A DNA stretch of 64,000 bases from Mycobacterium sp. E2733. GTDB taxonomy: Bacteria; Actinomycetota; Actinomycetes; Mycobacteriales; Mycobacteriaceae. The notes under the pieces are model-generated. The model was not told the DNA's origin, ran no database searches, and worked only from the letters and a program-made list of their open reading frames with translations. Below, piece after piece: positions 62,945 through 64,000 of this stretch (the first letter of the stretch is position 1; the number at the start of each line of letters is the position of its first letter). The DNA is taken from positions 1-64,000 of the forward strand of contig NZ_LZJZ01000006.1 in assembly GCF_001667585.1 (NCBI RefSeq), given 5' to 3'. The position numbers and the translations under genes were made by a program.

Positions 62945-63979
62945 CTAGCTATTCACGGACTTTCCGGCGCAGTGCAGGTCTTCGCAGGCCTCCACCACGC
63001 GCTCGGTCATCGACGCCTCGCCCTTCTTCAGGTAGCTGCGCGGGTCGTAGACCTTCTTGGCGCCCACTTCGCCGTCGACCTTCAGCACGCCGTCGTAGTT
63101 GCTGAACATGTGGCCGGCGATCGGTCGGGTGAACGCGTACTGGGCGTCGGTGTCGACGTTCATCTTCACCACGCCGTAGCGCAGGGACTCCTCGATCTCC
63201 GCCTTGAGCGACCCCGACCCGCCGTGGAAGACGAAGTCGAAGGGCTTGGCGCCCTCGGGCAACCCGAGCTTGGCCGCGGCCACCTGCTGCCCCTGGGCCA
63301 AAATGTCGGGACGCAGCTTGACGTTGCCCGGCTTGTAGACGCCGTGCACGTTGCCGAACGTCGCGGCCAGCAGGTACTTGCCGTGCTCGCCGTGGCCCAG
63401 CGCGTCGATGGTCTTCTCGAAGTCTTCCGGCGTGGTGTACAGCTTGTCGTTGATCTCGTGGGCGACGCCGTCTTCCTCGCCGCCCACGACCCCTATCTCG
63501 ATCTCCAGGATGATCTTGGCGGCCGCGGCCTCCTTGAGCAGCTCCTGCGCGATGACCAGGTTCTCGTCGATCGGCACCGCCGAGCCGTCCCACATGTGCG
63601 ATCCGAACAGCGGATCCCGACCCGCGGCCACCCGCTCGGCGGAGATGGCCAACAGCGGCCGCACGTAGCTGTCCAGCTTCTCCTTGGGGCAGTGGTCGGT
63701 GTGCAACGCCACGTTGATCGGGTACTTGGCCGCGACGACGCGGGTGAATTCGGCCAGCGCCAACGCGCCGGTCACCATGTCCTTGACCCCCAGGCCGGAC
63801 GCGAATTCCGCACCGCCGGTGGAGAACTGGATGATGCCGTCGCTGCCGGCGTCGGCGAAGCCCTTGATCGCGGCGTTGACCGTCTCGGAGGAGGTGCAGT
63901 TGATGGCCGGGAAGGCGTACGAGTTCTCCTTGGCGCGTCCCAGCATTTCGGCGTAGACCTCGGGAGTGGCGATGGGCAT
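62945..63979 (-). CDS. fba: Class II fructose-bisphosphate aldolase
   Basis: 344 aa with AGGAGGAG upstream, the strongest ribosome site in the window. Zn ligands in LHTDHCPKE, VVGGEEDGV, ATFGNVHGVYKPG, FVFHGGSGS and KMNVDTDAQYAF are typical of Zn-dependent class II aldolases. It cleaves fructose-1,6-bisphosphate to DHAP and G3P. M. tuberculosis Fba (Rv0363c) has the same length. Confidence 0.97.
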   Translation of the reverse strand: MPIATPEVYAEMLGRAKENSYAFPAINCTSSETVNAAIKGFADAGSDGIIQFSTGGAEFASGLGVKDMVTGALALAEFTRVVAAKYPINVALHTDHCPKEKLDSYVRPLLAISAERVAAGRDPLFGSHMWDGSAVPIDENLVIAQELLKEAAAAKIILEIEIGVVGGEEDGVAHEINDKLYTTPEDFEKTIDALGHGEHGKYLLAATFGNVHGVYKPGNVKLRPDILAQGQQVAAAKLGLPEGAKPFDFVFHGGSGSLKAEIEESLRYGVVKMNVDTDAQYAFTRPIAGHMFSNYDGVLKVDGEVGAKKVYDPRSYLKKGEASMTERVVEACEDLHCAGKSVNS

Positions 63980-64000
63980 TGGCTCCTCCTGGCGCGTTGG

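Overview
The window is high-GC actinobacterial DNA and reads as a nontuberculous Mycobacterium. MMPL, FAAL-type PKS, hemophore-like, SAM-methyltransferase and DUF3054/DUF3151 families are all present. The right third keeps the gene content and mostly the order of two M. tuberculosis blocks, as I recall them: Rv0389-Rv0392c/Rv0398c/Rv0400c and Rv0356c-Rv0363c.

Layout. (1) 1-6.2 kb: a 5'-truncated secreted/membrane protein whose first 61 bases are an exact inverted copy of 639-699 (probable assembly edge), a membrane-anchored beta-lactamase-like serine hydrolase, a transmembrane Ser/Thr kinase, then a decayed patch with a nitronate monooxygenase pseudogene, a small GlsB/YeaQ-type membrane protein and a tyrosine recombinase lacking its N-terminal domain. 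(2) 6.2-21.2 kb (minus): a three-gene operon of an acyl-CoA dehydrogenase, a PUFA-synthase-like megasynthase (KS-AT-KS-ACP-ACP-KR-DH) and an 1838-aa single-chain biotin-dependent carboxylase. (3) 21.4-25.0 kb (plus): amidase, extended SDR and two small hemophore-like secreted proteins. (4) 25.0-41.7 kb (minus): an operon running ABC permease, ABC ATPase with a C-terminal cyclic-nucleotide-binding domain, FAAL-ACP-KS-AT-KR-ACP synthase, C-A-PCP-KASIII-KASIII synthase, SDR and FAD-linked oxidase; every junction overlaps or is at most 3 nt. (5) 42-46.3 kb: GNAT, MMPL transporter, methyltransferase and DUF3054 protein. (6) 46.4-51.2 kb (plus): SDR, two acyl-CoA dehydrogenases, TetR, a secreted protein and a 39-aa secreted peptide. 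(7) 51.5-64 kb: ndhA; a minus-strand purA-thioesterase-purT-rhodanese-metZ unit; a secreted histidine phosphatase; an unknown protein; an M50-type protease; a CDF metal exporter with a palindromic operator; DUF3151; a membrane protein; and fba.

How the genes may work together (inference). The FAAL would load a free fatty acid on PKS S657. One KS-AT-KR round would extend it, and the second protein would condense it with an amino acid whose pocket looks serine-like. There is no thioesterase or reductase release domain. Release or further C-C condensation probably falls to the KAS III-like tail, with the SDR and FAD oxidase tailoring the product and the ABC pair exporting it. This C-A-PCP-KASIII-KASIII chain is the best candidate for an undescribed system. 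The second system, the PUFA-like synthase with its own carboxylase and dehydrogenase, has Thr in place of the phosphopantetheinyl Ser in both ACPs.

Gene functions rest on motif reading by eye. No database search was possible.
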